DNA of 64,000 nucleotides from Candidatus Salinicoccus stercoripullorum (lineage in GTDB: Bacteria > Bacillota > Bacilli > Staphylococcales > Salinicoccaceae), in contig DXHR01000025.1 in NCBI GenBank assembly GCA_019113295.1, forward strand, positions 1-64,000, written 5' to 3'. The notes below the pieces were generated by a model. The model did not search any database. It had not been told where the DNA came from and saw only the letters and a program-made list of their open reading frames with translations. The position numbers and the translations under genes are program-made. Positions 50,278-60,928 of this stretch are shown here, piece after piece; position 1 is the stretch's first letter, and every line of letters begins with the position of its first letter.

Positions 50278-51102
50278 TTAATAACCCCAGAAATGGAACT
50301 GGGAGAGTTGTGTGATGAAAATATAATTAAGCATGCAAATGAAGAAGATGATGATATTCAATTTGGCAAAACGTAAAATATTGTGTTCCGTTTTCAGATG
50401 GAACAGCAGTGCAGCGTACAAAAGAAGCACAATGCAAGTGCCGAGGACTTTGATGTCTGTAAATATCTGTGTTCCCATTATATTGATGCCCCACATCGCT
50501 CCGAGCAGGATGCTGATCGCCATGCTGCACACACCGAAAAGCAACGTGCGCACCATCATCTTTTCTGCCGTCCCTACGCTGAACAATGAAAAGAAAAGCC
50601 GGTTGAAGCGTTTCTTTTTCAGATTATCATACTGGATGACATAAATCACGGCGTGCAGTGCAGAAACGAAGAACAGGACGTATGCAAACAGAGCAAGACC
50701 GACATGGATGACGAGCAACTCATTCATCAAAGTGGAGACTTCGGTCGTCCGTGAGTACTGGACCGGCGCAAAGGTATGAACGGCAAACAGCAGGAAAGCG
50801 GTCAATACATATATGAACAATGCAATCTCCGAATCACTCCTCCTGTAGTGGAGGAGACCGGTCAGTATTATGAGTATGGACAGGGCATACAGACCCTCAA
50901 ACGTAGTCTGGACCGGAATCCGCCCGATGTTTACACTGATGCCGATGAAACCTGCAATCTGCAGTCCCGCTGCAGCAACCGCAATATAAAAGGAAACCTT
51001 CCTGGCCTGGCGATTTCTGAAGAACAGATCGTAGCTCAGCGCAGAAAGGCTTATAAAATATAATAATAGAATAAATTCATGGATGCGGAACATAAAGTCC
51101 AT
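50278..51102 (-). CDS. hemX: HemX / CcsA-like membrane protein
   Basis: 8-TM CcsA-like protein, operon position. Confidence 0.88.
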   Translation of the reverse strand: MDFMFRIHEFILLLYFISLSALSYDLFFRNRQARKVSFYIAVAAAGLQIAGFIGISVNIGRIPVQTTFEGLYALSILIILTGLLHYRRSDSEIALFIYVLTAFLLFAVHTFAPVQYSRTTEVSTLMNELLVIHVGLALFAYVLFFVSALHAVIYVIQYDNLKKKRFNRLFFSLFSVGTAEKMMVRTLLFGVCSMAISILLGAMWGINIMGTQIFTDIKVLGTCIVLLLYAALLFHLKTEHNILRFAKLNIIIFFICMLNYIFITQLSQFHFWGY

Positions 51103-51117
51103 ATGTTACCCACCTGT

Positions 51118-52467
51118 CTAATCGAGTGCGAGCTCCTGTTTCCTGGCACAGAGCCTTTCCTGATTTTTGGCTTTATCCTGCTGTCTGATCTCATTCACTT
51201 CGTCTTCAATGCCGAACAGCTGCTGGATCTCATCCAGTTTCACATCCGCTTTTCTGCTGCCTGCAATCTCTTTCGTATAGATGATGGGATCTTTGAGCAT
51301 CTGGTTTATGATACTCTTCATGTGTTTGGATATGATCGTCCGCTCACGGTCGGTCATATCCGGCATTTTTCTTTCCACGCTCTGGAATGTATCTTCATGT
51401 ATATTGAGCGCCTTGGATCTGAGTGCCTGGATGACCGGTACAACACCGAGCATACTCACCCACTCTTCGAAACTGTCCATACTCTCTGCAATCATCGCTT
51501 CGATCTTGAGTGCCTCTTCCTTGCGGGTGGAAAGGTTGGCATCCACAAGCCCCTGCAGGTCGTCCACATTATACATGTATACATCATCCAGGCTGCTCAC
51601 TCCAGGTGCGATGTCACGCGGCAGGGCAATGTCCATCAGAACGAGAGGTTCCCTTGTCTTCCTTTCAGCCAAAGCATTACTCACCATGTCTTCAGTAATG
51701 ACATGGTTCCTCGCCGCTGTACTTGAAATGACAATGTCGGCATCTGCAAGCTGCTCTTCCAACGTGTCAAACGGTACACTCTCACCGCCAAAACGCTGTG
51801 CCAGCGCTTGTGCTTTGTCCTCTGAACGGTTGATGACCGTCAATTTATTGATGCCATTGGATGTCAGGTTGAGCAGGGACTGCTCCGCCATTTCACCCGC
51901 TCCGACAACCAGCACTTTGCTGTCGTTTATATTGGAGAAGATCTTTTTGGCCAGTTCGACCGCTGAATATGAAATTGATATTGCATTTTTTGAAATATCC
52001 GTTTCATTGTGTCCGCGTTTGGCGACTGTAATCGCCTCTTTGAAGAGCTTGTTGAAGACTGTCCCTGTAGTATGTTCCTGCTGTGCAGTAAAGAAAGCCC
52101 CTCTGATCTGGCCGAGGATCTGGGTTTCTCCCAGCACCATGGACTCAAGACCTGCTGTCACACGGTACAGATGGTGGATGGCTTCGTCCGCAACCTTCAC
52201 ATCCGTGATACTTTTCACTTTATCAAACTCGAGACCGAACCAGTCCGAGAGGAATTTCTGGGAATAGTATTTGCCCGTATGCACCTGGTCACTGACCACA
52301 TACAATTCAGTACGGTTGCATGTAGAAAGCAGCACAGCTTCAAGTATGCTTTTTTGTTCTCTTAATCTATGGAGTGCCGTGATGACTTCCTCATCCTCAA
52401 AAGCCATCAGTTCTCTTTCTTCGACACTCGCTTTTCTGTAATTCAGACTCAACGCAATAACGTGCAT
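51118..52467 (-). CDS. hemA: Glutamyl-tRNA reductase
   Basis: MHVIALSLNYRKASVEERE; LLSTCNRTELY; LVVGAGEMAE. Confidence 0.97.
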   Translation of the reverse strand: MHVIALSLNYRKASVEERELMAFEDEEVITALHRLREQKSILEAVLLSTCNRTELYVVSDQVHTGKYYSQKFLSDWFGLEFDKVKSITDVKVADEAIHHLYRVTAGLESMVLGETQILGQIRGAFFTAQQEHTTGTVFNKLFKEAITVAKRGHNETDISKNAISISYSAVELAKKIFSNINDSKVLVVGAGEMAEQSLLNLTSNGINKLTVINRSEDKAQALAQRFGGESVPFDTLEEQLADADIVISSTAARNHVITEDMVSNALAERKTREPLVLMDIALPRDIAPGVSSLDDVYMYNVDDLQGLVDANLSTRKEEALKIEAMIAESMDSFEEWVSMLGVVPVIQALRSKALNIHEDTFQSVERKMPDMTDRERTIISKHMKSIINQMLKDPIIYTKEIAGSRKADVKLDEIQQLFGIEDEVNEIRQQDKAKNQERLCARKQELALD

Positions 52468-52566
52468 CCGAATTGCCCCCCAATCCATATTGCACCTTCA
52501 CGAGGTACTTATAACACATATCATTTTAACAGAATGTGAACATATTATCCATGCCACTGCTCTTAT

Positions 52567-52581
52567 TTATACTGATTATAA
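52567..52581. promoter_or_regulatory. PerR-like box TTATACTGATTATAA upstream of hemA
   Basis: 13/14 defined positions of TTATAATNATTATAA, inside a 10-bp-arm inverted repeat (52561-52587). Confidence 0.65.
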
Positions 52582-52604
52582 ATAAGAAATTTTTGTGAAC
52601 ATTT

Positions 52605-53192
52605 TCATATGTGATCGGCAATCGTCTGGATGACGAGCGGCAGGTTCTTCTTATCCGTAGATGAGAACGGGATGATGGTGTCCTCCGACTCAAATTCGAT
52701 GCCTTCTTTGATTATTTTCAGATGCTTCTGCACTTTGCTTTTTGGAATCTTGTCCATTTTAGTGCAGATGACAATTACCGGTATTTCATAATACTTGAGA
52801 AAATCATACATCAGAATATCGTCTTCGGTCGGTTTATGCCTCAAATCTATGAGCTGTATGACTGCCTTTAAAGCTTCCCTTTCGGTGATATAAGCTTCTA
52901 TCATCGCCCCCCATTTCTCACGCGCCTTCTTTGATTCCTTTGCATAGCCGTAACCCGGTACGTCCACAAACACGAACTTCGCATCCATATCATAGAAGTT
53001 GAGCGTCTGGGTCTTTCCCGGCTTCGAAGAAGTCCTTGCGATATTCTTCCTTCCTGCCACTGCATTGATGAAAGATGATTTTCCGACATTGGATCTTCCA
53101 CTGAGTGCTATTTCCGCCAGCCCGGTTTCGGGATACTGGTCGGGTCCTACTGCAGATATGAGAATATCCACATTTCCCGGATTTATTTTCAT
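52605..53192 (-). CDS. engB: Ribosome biogenesis GTPase YsxC/EngB
   Basis: [22 protein letters not shown]. Confidence 0.96.
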   Translation of the reverse strand: MKINPGNVDILISAVGPDQYPETGLAEIALSGRSNVGKSSFINAVAGRKNIARTSSKPGKTQTLNFYDMDAKFVFVDVPGYGYAKESKKAREKWGAMIEAYITEREALKAVIQLIDLRHKPTEDDILMYDFLKYYEIPVIVICTKMDKIPKSKVQKHLKIIKEGIEFESEDTIIPFSSTDKKNLPLVIQTIADHI

Positions 53193-53257
53193 GTTTACAT
53201 TCCTTTCAGCAAAAAGAGCTGTCCGGTTAAAGACAGCTCAGGTGAATTATCGTTCGT

Positions 53258-54517
53258 TTATGCGCTTTTGCGTTCAGGATCCAGCAGTTCGCCGTTTTCA
53301 TCATAGAGCAGCGGCTGCGCTTCCTCCTGGATTGTCTCCCTCGTAATCTTGACTTTACGGATCTCATCGTTTGAAGGGATGCTGAACATAATGTCCACCA
53401 TGCGCTCTTCGATTATTGAGCGGAGACCACGTGCACCTGTTCTTCTCTCGATTGCAAGTTCGCTGATTGCATTCAGTGCATCTTCATCAAATTCAAGTTC
53501 GACGTTGTCGATCTCAAGCATCTTCTTATACTGCTTGACGAGCGCATTTTTAGGCTCTGTCAAAATAGAGTTGAGTGCTTCAACATCAAGTTCCTCAAGG
53601 TAGCTGATAATCGGTACACGGCCGATGAATTCAGGAATCAGGCCGTAGCTCTGAAGATCGTCCGGACGCACACGGCTCATAATCGCATCTTTATCATCGA
53701 ATTTCTCGCTGGATGCACCGCCGAAGCCGATGACCTTTTCACCGATCCTTCTCTTGATGATTTCATCCATGCCGTCAAATGCACCGCCGATGATGAACAG
53801 AATATTCGTTGTATCTATCTGTATGGACTCCTGGTTCGGATGCTTTCTTCCGCCCTGCGGCGGCACGCTGGCCGTCGTACCTTCCAGAATCTTGAGCAGT
53901 GCCTGCTGCACGCCTTCACCCGATACATCTCTTGTAATTGAAGTGTTTTCGCTCTTCCTGGCGATCTTGTCGATTTCATCGACATAGATGATCCCCTGTT
54001 CTGCACGTTCAACATCAAAGTCTGCAGCCTGGATCAGTCTTAGAAGGATGTTTTCGACATCGTCACCGACGTATCCCGCTTCAGTCAGACTCGTCGCATC
54101 CGCAATTGCGAACGGCACGTTGAGTGTTCTTGCGAGTGTCTGTGCAAGGAGTGTTTTACCACTGCCGGTAGGACCGATGAGGGCAATGTTACTCTTTGAA
54201 ATTTCAACGCCGTCTTCATTGTTCTGGTTGATGCGTTTATAGTGATTGTAGACTGCTACGCTGAGCGCACGTTTCGCTTTCTCCTGACCGATGACATAGT
54301 CATTCAGGGACTCGAGGATTTCCTGCGGTTTAGGAATGTCAGTGATCACTTCAGTCTTCTCTGATTTGAGTTCCTCTTCGATGATCTCGTGGCACAGTTC
54401 GATACATTCGTTACAAATATAAACACCGCTGCCTGCTATCAGTTTCTTAACCTGTTCCTGATCCTTCCCACAGAAAGAGCAAGTCAGGTTAGTGTCGTCT
54501 TCATTAAATTTAAACAT
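53258..54517 (-). CDS. clpX: ATP-dependent Clp protease ATP-binding subunit ClpX
   Basis: Zinc finger CSFCGKDQ…[19 protein letters not shown]. Confidence 0.97.
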   Translation of the reverse strand: MFKFNEDDTNLTCSFCGKDQEQVKKLIAGSGVYICNECIELCHEIIEEELKSEKTEVITDIPKPQEILESLNDYVIGQEKAKRALSVAVYNHYKRINQNNEDGVEISKSNIALIGPTGSGKTLLAQTLARTLNVPFAIADATSLTEAGYVGDDVENILLRLIQAADFDVERAEQGIIYVDEIDKIARKSENTSITRDVSGEGVQQALLKILEGTTASVPPQGGRKHPNQESIQIDTTNILFIIGGAFDGMDEIIKRRIGEKVIGFGGASSEKFDDKDAIMSRVRPDDLQSYGLIPEFIGRVPIISYLEELDVEALNSILTEPKNALVKQYKKMLEIDNVELEFDEDALNAISELAIERRTGARGLRSIIEERMVDIMFSIPSNDEIRKVKITRETIQEEAQPLLYDENGELLDPERKSA

Positions 54518-54605
54518 ATTCAACACCTCTTTTTTCATTCCTGTAAAATATACTAGATATAAGCGGCAAAATCAAATAACTGGTTTCAGACAGCCCAAAA
54601 TGAGT

Positions 54606-54640
54606 AGAAAAGCTCTGCAACAACTGTTACAGAGCTTCGT
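54606..54640. terminator. Terminator downstream of tig
   Basis: agctctgcaacaactgttacagagct stem-loop, T-tract on minus strand. Confidence 0.75.
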
Positions 54641-54660
54641 TCTATTTTGACTATAATCTA

Positions 54661-55947
54661 TTATTCAGCTTTTTTCCTGTTGTCCACAAGCACGTCGATC
54701 GCCTTTTGGACTTTGAGGTCCTCATTCAGCATGGAGAGGTCTCCGAGCGTGGATTTGATATCCTCAACTTTGATGCCGAACTGCCCGCTCATTTTTTCGA
54801 GCTCAGCATCCACATCAGCCTCAGCTACTTCGATGTTCTCATCGACAGCAATCTGCTTCAGTACGAGGTTTGTACGCACGCGTTTTTCAGCATCGTCTTT
54901 CATCTGGTCACGAAGTGCATCCTCATCCTGACCGGAGAGCTGCTGATACATTTCCATGTTGATGCCCTGCTGTGACAGACGCTGTTCGAATTCCTGCAGC
55001 ATTCTGTCAGTTTCACTCTTGATCATCGCTTCAGGCACATCGATTTCAGCGTTGTCAGAAGCCTGTTCGATCAATTGTTCTTTCATTGAAACGTCAGCCT
55101 GGTTCTCTTTTGCTTCCTTGAGGTCTTTTTCCAGTTTCTCTTTGAGCGCATCCACTGAGTCGACATCCTGGTCGAGTTCTTTTAGAAGTTCTTCATCAAG
55201 TTCAGGCGTTTCCTTCACTTTGATAGAGTTGATTTTCACTTTGAAGACCGCTTCTTTGCCTGCAAGCTCTTCAGCGTGGTACTCTTCAGGGAAAGTTACC
55301 TCAACGTCTTTCTCTTCACCGTTTTCAAGACCGACGACCTGCTCTTCGAAGCCGGGGATAAAGCTTCCGGAGCCGATTTCAAGATCATATCCTTCAGCTT
55401 TTCCGCCTTCGAACTGTTCGCCGTCGACATATCCGTCAAAGTCCAGATTGACGGTATCGCCTTCCTCTACCCTGCCTTCATCTTTGACAACCATTTCCGC
55501 ATGGGATTCGAGCATGCTGTCGATTTCTTTCTGAACATCCTCTTCAGTCACTTCAGTCTCGAGCTCTTCAGCCTCAAGACCTTTGTACTCGCCGAGTTTA
55601 ACTTCAGGTTCAACAGTAACTTTAGCAGTGAAGATTAGATCTTTGCCTTTTTCCATCTCTTCGATATCCACTTCCGGCTGGTCAACCGGGTTGATGCCTG
55701 CTTCTTCGACAGCTTCTGTGTAAGCTTTTGGAAGAAGTATGTCGAGTGCATCCTGGTAGAGTGATTCCACACCGAAACGTTTCTCGAACATCTGACGCGG
55801 TACTTTGCCTTTTCTGAATCCAGGTACAGATACCTGCTTGGATACTTTTTTAAATGCTTCATCCAGGGCGGAGTCCACTTCCGTCGCCGGAACCGTTACA
55901 GTCAGTACTCCTTCGTTACCCTCTTGTTTTTCCCACTTTTGAGCCAT
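54661..55947 (-). CDS. tig: Trigger factor
   Basis: [23 protein letters not shown] domain. Confidence 0.96.
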   Translation of the reverse strand: MAQKWEKQEGNEGVLTVTVPATEVDSALDEAFKKVSKQVSVPGFRKGKVPRQMFEKRFGVESLYQDALDILLPKAYTEAVEEAGINPVDQPEVDIEEMEKGKDLIFTAKVTVEPEVKLGEYKGLEAEELETEVTEEDVQKEIDSMLESHAEMVVKDEGRVEEGDTVNLDFDGYVDGEQFEGGKAEGYDLEIGSGSFIPGFEEQVVGLENGEEKDVEVTFPEEYHAEELAGKEAVFKVKINSIKVKETPELDEELLKELDQDVDSVDALKEKLEKDLKEAKENQADVSMKEQLIEQASDNAEIDVPEAMIKSETDRMLQEFEQRLSQQGINMEMYQQLSGQDEDALRDQMKDDAEKRVRTNLVLKQIAVDENIEVAEADVDAELEKMSGQFGIKVEDIKSTLGDLSMLNEDLKVQKAIDVLVDNRKKAE

Positions 55948-56031
55948 AGTCTAATTCCTCCGTTAGTACATAATTTCAATTAACCAATATAGTATAACAC
56001 ATCGATTTTCCATATCCAACAATGGATTTCA

Positions 56032-56985
56032 TCAGCGCCTTGCCGCAATCGATTCTTCCATCGAGCGTATCCAGCGGAGCGCACTTTCATCTGTACAGGA
56101 TTTTTTCTCATACTCGAGATTTACCATTTCATGCAGAATCAGTAAATAACTGCCTATAAGGTTATCCGGATTTACATCCGGTGTCAACGGATAACAGTGG
56201 ATGATATGGGACATTACCATCGCCCGTGCCGATTCATGAAATTCCGGCATGCGTTCCTCCACTTCTTCCAGCACTCCCGACAGGACCACCTCCGACAGTT
56301 CCGTCTTCTCCAGTGACCCGAGCTCCGACGGGACCAGTCTCACCTTTTCACCGAACTTTTCAACTTCCACAGGAGTACTGTCGCCTGCGCCCCTCAGATA
56401 AAGGAGCATGAAAGTGATGAGCTGATAGTCTTCCTCTTCAGACAGCTCCTCTCTGATGAGACTCGTGTATTTCGAATTCTGTTCATCCGTCCATTTTGCC
56501 AGCGCCTCGAGCTTCTCGTATTGCAGCATCATCCGGAAATCTTCCGGTGTCACTTCAGGTTCCGGAGGTTCCGGGCGGCTTTCATCCAGCGCTTTTTTGG
56601 CACGGTGCCTGAGAGCTGCGACTTCGATGCGGAAGCCCTGCGGAATACTCTCACCCATGAGATGATCGGAAAACTCGATCACTTCAAAATACCTGCCCAG
56701 TTCAATAAGCGCACTCAGCAGATAATACATGTGGGTCTCGTAGTCACCTGCCCCTTCATTCATCGCGAGCAGTGCATCATCGACGATGGAACCTGCACCA
56801 TTGGTCCTGAGCCTCGCTTCATAGTATTTTTCGATCAGTTCAAGTTCCGGAGATGTATGATCCCTGTACTGGATGTACCTCCTGATGTAAGCCGAATACT
56901 CACCTTCATCATAAAGCTGCTTCATGTCGCGTGCCGCTTTCTGAAGAAAGCGTCTGTGTGAGCTGACCTTATCCCCCATAAGCAT
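56032..56985 (-). CDS. TPR-like protein of unknown function (DUF3196-like)
   Basis: 317 aa helical-repeat protein downstream of the NUDIX gene. Confidence 0.55.
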   Translation of the reverse strand: MLMGDKVSSHRRFLQKAARDMKQLYDEGEYSAYIRRYIQYRDHTSPELELIEKYYEARLRTNGAGSIVDDALLAMNEGAGDYETHMYYLLSALIELGRYFEVIEFSDHLMGESIPQGFRIEVAALRHRAKKALDESRPEPPEPEVTPEDFRMMLQYEKLEALAKWTDEQNSKYTSLIREELSEEEDYQLITFMLLYLRGAGDSTPVEVEKFGEKVRLVPSELGSLEKTELSEVVLSGVLEEVEERMPEFHESARAMVMSHIIHCYPLTPDVNPDNLIGSYLLILHEMVNLEYEKKSCTDESALRWIRSMEESIAARR

Positions 56986-57589
56986 CCCTGATGATCAGTT
57001 CACTCCAGGATTCATAAGGGGACATGCCTTTCAGGCCCACGTCTTCCGCCCAGATCAGTTCCAATGTATCTTCCTCTTTGGATGATACAGTTGCAGGATC
57101 GACTGTAACGCTCAGAACAAGCCCAATGTGTACTCTCCCCACTTCATTGTCATCATCATTGATCAGACCCATGATTTCCATATCTTTAACCGACTCTGCA
57201 GAGAGCCCGACCTCTTCTTCCAGCTCCCTGGCCGCATTGACGGAAAGCTTCGAATCTATATCCGCCACTTCCGGCACATCGTTCATATGGCCGCCGACAC
57301 CGATTGACAGAAGACCGTGCAGGCGTTCTTCGCCACCGCCGCCGAGCCGCCTGTATACGAGAGTGGAATCGCCCTGCTCCGACTTGATCAGCACATAGCT
57401 GATCAGCTGTTTATATGAAGGGTCCTCCTCCATATCCCCGCGCCTTTTCACTTCAAAACCGACGAAAGTGGAGACAATCTCTTTATATCTTGGGTCCTCT
57501 TTTCCGATAAAGCCGTTGAAGGCATTTTTTTCATCATTGAATATGACAGATCTCGGTACAACCAGGATCTGTTCGTCAAACTTGCTCAT
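56969..57589 (-). CDS. NUDIX-domain hydrolase
   Basis: GVGGHMN…AARELEEEVGL Nudix box. Confidence 0.85.
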   Translation of the reverse strand: MSKFDEQILVVPRSVIFNDEKNAFNGFIGKEDPRYKEIVSTFVGFEVKRRGDMEEDPSYKQLISYVLIKSEQGDSTLVYRRLGGGGEERLHGLLSIGVGGHMNDVPEVADIDSKLSVNAARELEEEVGLSAESVKDMEIMGLINDDDNEVGRVHIGLVLSVTVDPATVSSKEEDTLELIWAEDVGLKGMSPYESWSELIIRDAYGG

Positions 57590-57673
57590 TAAAATTCTCC
57601 TCCCAAGGTTAGCTGCATCATAATAATCTTATATAAGGCAGCCTGTTTTGTAAAATAAAAATCATTGGCCGTA

Positions 57674-58654
57674 TCATGCGTTTTTCAGGCTGCGCCTGAC
57701 TTTATTCTCCAGTTCGAAGAACAGGATGCCGAAGCCGAAGCTGAGCACTACGCTGATGCTCAGATACATATACAGCGGCAGTCCTGCAAACAGATTCGGT
57801 ATGAACCAGAAATAGACCATCTGGGTGAGGAATATGTGATACGAGGCACGGCCGGCGTGGACCATGATCCTGGAGAGAGGATTAGTTCCTTTGATCCTGT
57901 ACGCTTTCAGGCAGACTATTGTGAGCAGCAGCGTATAAAAGAATGCGGGAGCATGCTGGCTCAGCCACACAGGCTCCATGATGAGCTCGAGATCAAAATA
58001 ATTCACACCTGTAATGTAGATGACGCTCAGACCGGACAACGGAACGAGCCACTTATAACTGATTTTGTTGTAGTTGAAGGCCAGCCACACCCCGAGCGCG
58101 AGGGCGAATATGTACCTCACGACAATGATCCGGTACAGATCCCTTGATACATCCAGCCACAGACAGGCGAGTTCAAGCAGGAGACTTACAATGAGCAGGA
58201 CCAATGTCATGACATTCAGATTCTTCCTCATGAGCATATATATGAGAGGCAGCAGCAGCGTCGCCTGGACGATGATCGGCACAAAATAGCTGCCCGGCCC
58301 AAATCCGCCGGTAATGAACGAAACCGACAGTTCGCGAGGACTCAGCCCACCCTTGAATATAAAGTACAGTACCATCTGGCCGAGCCAAACTGCTGCGAAC
58401 GGAAAGATCAGCCTTTCGATCTTCCCGTACATGAAAGACAGATTATAAAATTCAGCAAGCCTTTCAAAATCCCTCTTCCTGTAGGAATTTGCAGTGTTGA
58501 AGCCCGCCAGCAGCAGGAATACCGGAACCGCCTGCCATATATGATACGGAGAATATGTAGCATAGAGGAGATCCCTCGGCACACAGTGGATGAATATGAC
58601 AGCGAACATCGCCATCGCCTTCAGGACATCAATATTGTAATTGCGCTTCTCCAT
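57674..58654 (-). CDS. Acyltransferase family 3 (OafA/IcaC-like) membrane protein
   Basis: MEKRNYNIDVLKAMAMFAVIFIHC; about 10 TM. Confidence 0.88.
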   Translation of the reverse strand: MEKRNYNIDVLKAMAMFAVIFIHCVPRDLLYATYSPYHIWQAVPVFLLLAGFNTANSYRKRDFERLAEFYNLSFMYGKIERLIFPFAAVWLGQMVLYFIFKGGLSPRELSVSFITGGFGPGSYFVPIIVQATLLLPLIYMLMRKNLNVMTLVLLIVSLLLELACLWLDVSRDLYRIIVVRYIFALALGVWLAFNYNKISYKWLVPLSGLSVIYITGVNYFDLELIMEPVWLSQHAPAFFYTLLLTIVCLKAYRIKGTNPLSRIMVHAGRASYHIFLTQMVYFWFIPNLFAGLPLYMYLSISVVLSFGFGILFFELENKVRRSLKNA

Positions 58655-58759
58655 TTACGGTTTCCACCTCCGTAATGATATGACACTTGATTGCACTGTC
58701 CGTCCAGGTTCTTCAGTTTCAAATCCCGCTTCCCCGGCACCACCGTTTCTGCCAAGCAT
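58655..58759 (-). CDS. Putative 34-aa upstream ORF MLGRNGGAGEAGFETEEPGRTVQSSVISLRRWKP, stop abutting the acyltransferase ATG
   Basis: SD ccaggagg 9 nt upstream of ATG; TAA directly followed by ATG; absent from the ORF track. Confidence 0.45.
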   Translation of the reverse strand: MLGRNGGAGEAGFETEEPGRTVQSSVISLRRWKP

Positions 58760-58901
58760 TGAACAGCACCTCCTGGAAAATATGACTTCACTATAACATG
58801 GAATGCATATTATTCACCCGCAGCAGCTATTGAATAAAAATAAAAACCCCATAACCACGAGGGTTACAGAGTTTCAGGAAATAATGCTTTTAATATTAAG
58901 C

Positions 58902-58974
58902 GTCCCAGAAGGGAGTCGAACCCCTGACCTACAGCTTAGGAGGCTGTCGCTCTATCCTGCTGAGCTACTGGGAC
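58902..58974 (-). tRNA. tRNA-Arg (anticodon CCT)
   Basis: 73 nt cloverleaf: GTCCCAG…GCTC…GAGC, ACAGC-CTCCTAA-GCTGT, GGTTCGACTCC, CTGGGAC. Confidence 0.93.
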
Positions 58975-58992
58975 ATTACATTGGATTAATAA

Positions 58993-59018
58993 AACAAAAA
59001 CCCCCGCGGGGGGTTTTC
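58993..59018 (-). terminator. Terminator between the two tRNA genes
   Basis: Minus: gaaaaccccccgcgggggtttttg. Confidence 0.8.
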
Positions 59019-59027
59019 ATCTGTAGC

Positions 59028-59100
59028 GTCCTGGGAGGGATTCGAACCCCCGACCGATGGCTTAGAAGGCCATTGCTCTATCCGGCTGAGCTACCAGGAC
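59028..59100 (-). tRNA. tRNA-Arg (anticodon TCT)
   Basis: 73 nt cloverleaf: GTCCTGG…, ATGGC-CTTCTAA-GCCAT, GGTTCGAATCC, CCAGGAC. Confidence 0.93.
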
Positions 59101-59118
59101 TTAATTCGGACATTTACA

Positions 59119-59148
59119 ATTATAATCAATTTCAACGTCCAAAGTCAA
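59119..59148 (-). promoter_or_regulatory. tRNA promoter TTGACT-18 bp-TATAAT
   Basis: Read on minus strand upstream of tRNA-Arg(TCT). Confidence 0.65.
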
Positions 59149-59200
59149 ACCTATTTTGAAACTTTATGATGTTTTATTACACCCATCAAGTATGCTTCCA

Positions 59201-59752
59201 TCATTTGTTGTCTGATATCCAGTCCTTTTTGAGCATCCTGTACAGGATGCAGTCGTGATAGTGGTCATAAAGGAATTCATATTCAGCCATCATTGCCTCC
59301 TGTGTGAAACCGAGTATTTCGGGGATGGCCCTGGATCTGTAATTTTTATCTCCGCAGATTATTTCCACGCGGTTGAGGCCGAGGGTGTCGAAGCCGTAAT
59401 CGATCAGCCCTTTTACAGCTCGTTTCACGATGCCTTTCCCTTCAGCATCTTTTGAGATCCAGTAGCCGATCTGTGCTCTCCCCTGGCCGGGGGCCATCAT
59501 GTTGTAGCCGGTCATGCCGCAAAGTTCTCCTCTGTAGTAGATGGCAACCTCAAGACCGGTCCCCCGGTCGATGTTTTCCTGCCAACCCTGGATTACTGTG
59601 ATATAGGAATCGGGGCTCGTCGAATGATCGACCCACGGCAGCCATTTTCTCAGATGGTGTCTGTTCTCGTCCACTGTCTCGAACAGTTTGAAGCGTTCTT
59701 CCATCTGCACTATTCCGAGTTCTATGTCATCATCTATCTTTATAATCGTCAT
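59201..59752 (-). CDS. GNAT N-acetyltransferase (RimJ/RimL-like)
   Basis: IGYWISKDAEGKGIVKRAVKGLIDYGF; NRVEIICGDKN. Confidence 0.9.
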   Translation of the reverse strand: MTIIKIDDDIELGIVQMEERFKLFETVDENRHHLRKWLPWVDHSTSPDSYITVIQGWQENIDRGTGLEVAIYYRGELCGMTGYNMMAPGQGRAQIGYWISKDAEGKGIVKRAVKGLIDYGFDTLGLNRVEIICGDKNYRSRAIPEILGFTQEAMMAEYEFLYDHYHDCILYRMLKKDWISDNK

Positions 59753-60135
59753 GTAATCACTGTCCTCAATGATGAAACCATTTTCTTTTTCACTTCACTG
59801 TCAATCTGGTCGGTGGTGCATGTCTTGTTGCCTGTGAACCTGTGCCTGTTGCGGGCGACCCATTTGTATATTGCCGTCCTGAGACAGAGCGGCATGATTT
59901 TTGACAGTCTGACAGCGCTGAACCCGCTCGCATCAGCAACGACTTCTATAACTGCATCTGAATGGATATACAGATCATCGGAATAGTAAGCAATAGTATC
60001 AAAATCTTCAGGCATCACTTCTTTCAATTCATCCACGGAAGCAAACCTGACTGTATCTTGGCTGTCGATCCTTGATATGAATTTGGCAAATCCATTGCAG
60101 ACGATGCATTTATCGTCAAAGTAAAGTATATTCAT
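59749..60135 (-). CDS. DCC family (DUF393) thiol-disulfide oxidoreductase-like protein
   Basis: MNILYFDDKCIVCNGFAKFI N-terminal CxxC; MPLCLRTAIYKWVARNRHRF. Confidence 0.85.
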   Translation of the reverse strand: MNILYFDDKCIVCNGFAKFISRIDSQDTVRFASVDELKEVMPEDFDTIAYYSDDLYIHSDAVIEVVADASGFSAVRLSKIMPLCLRTAIYKWVARNRHRFTGNKTCTTDQIDSEVKKKMVSSLRTVIT

Positions 60136-60163
60136 ACTGTACCTCCCTACTCTCCCAAAGGAA

Positions 60164-60397
60164 ATGAGGATATTCATGAAACAGTTTACTGCAACGTTTT
60201 TCACCATACTCGCAATTCTTTATCTGGCTGACCGCTATACGGGTTTTGAGATGCTGCCGGCCATATTGATCGGCGCCGCTGCCGCTCTGATCATCATCAT
60301 CGCTCTGGCCTTGGCCGGCGGGATGCTCCTGAAGAATCTGTACAGCTTCACCGTCCTAATACTCACTGTCCTCATTCTTTTGAGTCTTATTGTATAA
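60164..60397 (+). CDS. Small two-TM membrane protein
   Basis: 77 aa hydrophobic ORF divergent from the DUF393 gene; start uncertain (60164 or 60176). Confidence 0.55.
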   Translation: MRIFMKQFTATFFTILAILYLADRYTGFEMLPAILIGAAAALIIIIALALAGGMLLKNLYSFTVLILTVLILLSLIV

Positions 60398-60421
60398 AAA
60401 GCTGAGACCCATTGTCCCAGC

Positions 60422-60928
60422 TTACAGTTTTGTGAGGCTGACTTCCTCCAATATCTGATGGCTCCTGTCATAGAAGCTCACAATATCATTCTCTGTATCC
60501 AGAACTGCATAGGATTCCGGCCACTGCCCCTTCGATTCGGAGATGCTTCCAGGATTGATGCAGTAGACGCCGTCGACATTTTCAGCTTTTGCGATATGCG
60601 AATGGCCGTAGAAAGCGTATTTTGCGCCATATTCCCGGGCGCGTTCTGCAAGTATCTGCCTTGTTTTCTTAACGTCATAAAAATGGCCGTGCGTGTAGAA
60701 TGCCTGGGCTTCATCATTATACTCTTCAATGGGATATCTGGTGTCCCCGTCCACATTCCCTTTTACACGGTTGAAATGACTCATCTCCGTATCATCATAA
60801 TGGAATTCGCTGTCTCCGAGATGGATATTCAGCTCCCCGGCGTTCCTGCCGTAGGCATCATATGAAATCCCTTGTTCTCCATGATTGTCACTGATAATTA
60901 ATATTCTAATTGGGATCCTTCCTCTCAT
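60422..60928 (-). CDS. YfcE/MJ0936-type metallophosphoesterase
   Basis: ILIISDNHGE; FYTHGHFYDV; YGHSHIAKAE. Confidence 0.9.
   Translation of the reverse strand: MRGRIPIRILIISDNHGEQGISYDAYGRNAGELNIHLGDSEFHYDDTEMSHFNRVKGNVDGDTRYPIEEYNDEAQAFYTHGHFYDVKKTRQILAERAREYGAKYAFYGHSHIAKAENVDGVYCINPGSISESKGQWPESYAVLDTENDIVSFYDRSHQILEEVSLTKL

Noticed and set aside
51281-52267. 328-aa plus-strand ORF opposite hemA
   Set aside because: Ser/Leu-rich reverse-frame translation of hemA; not a gene.
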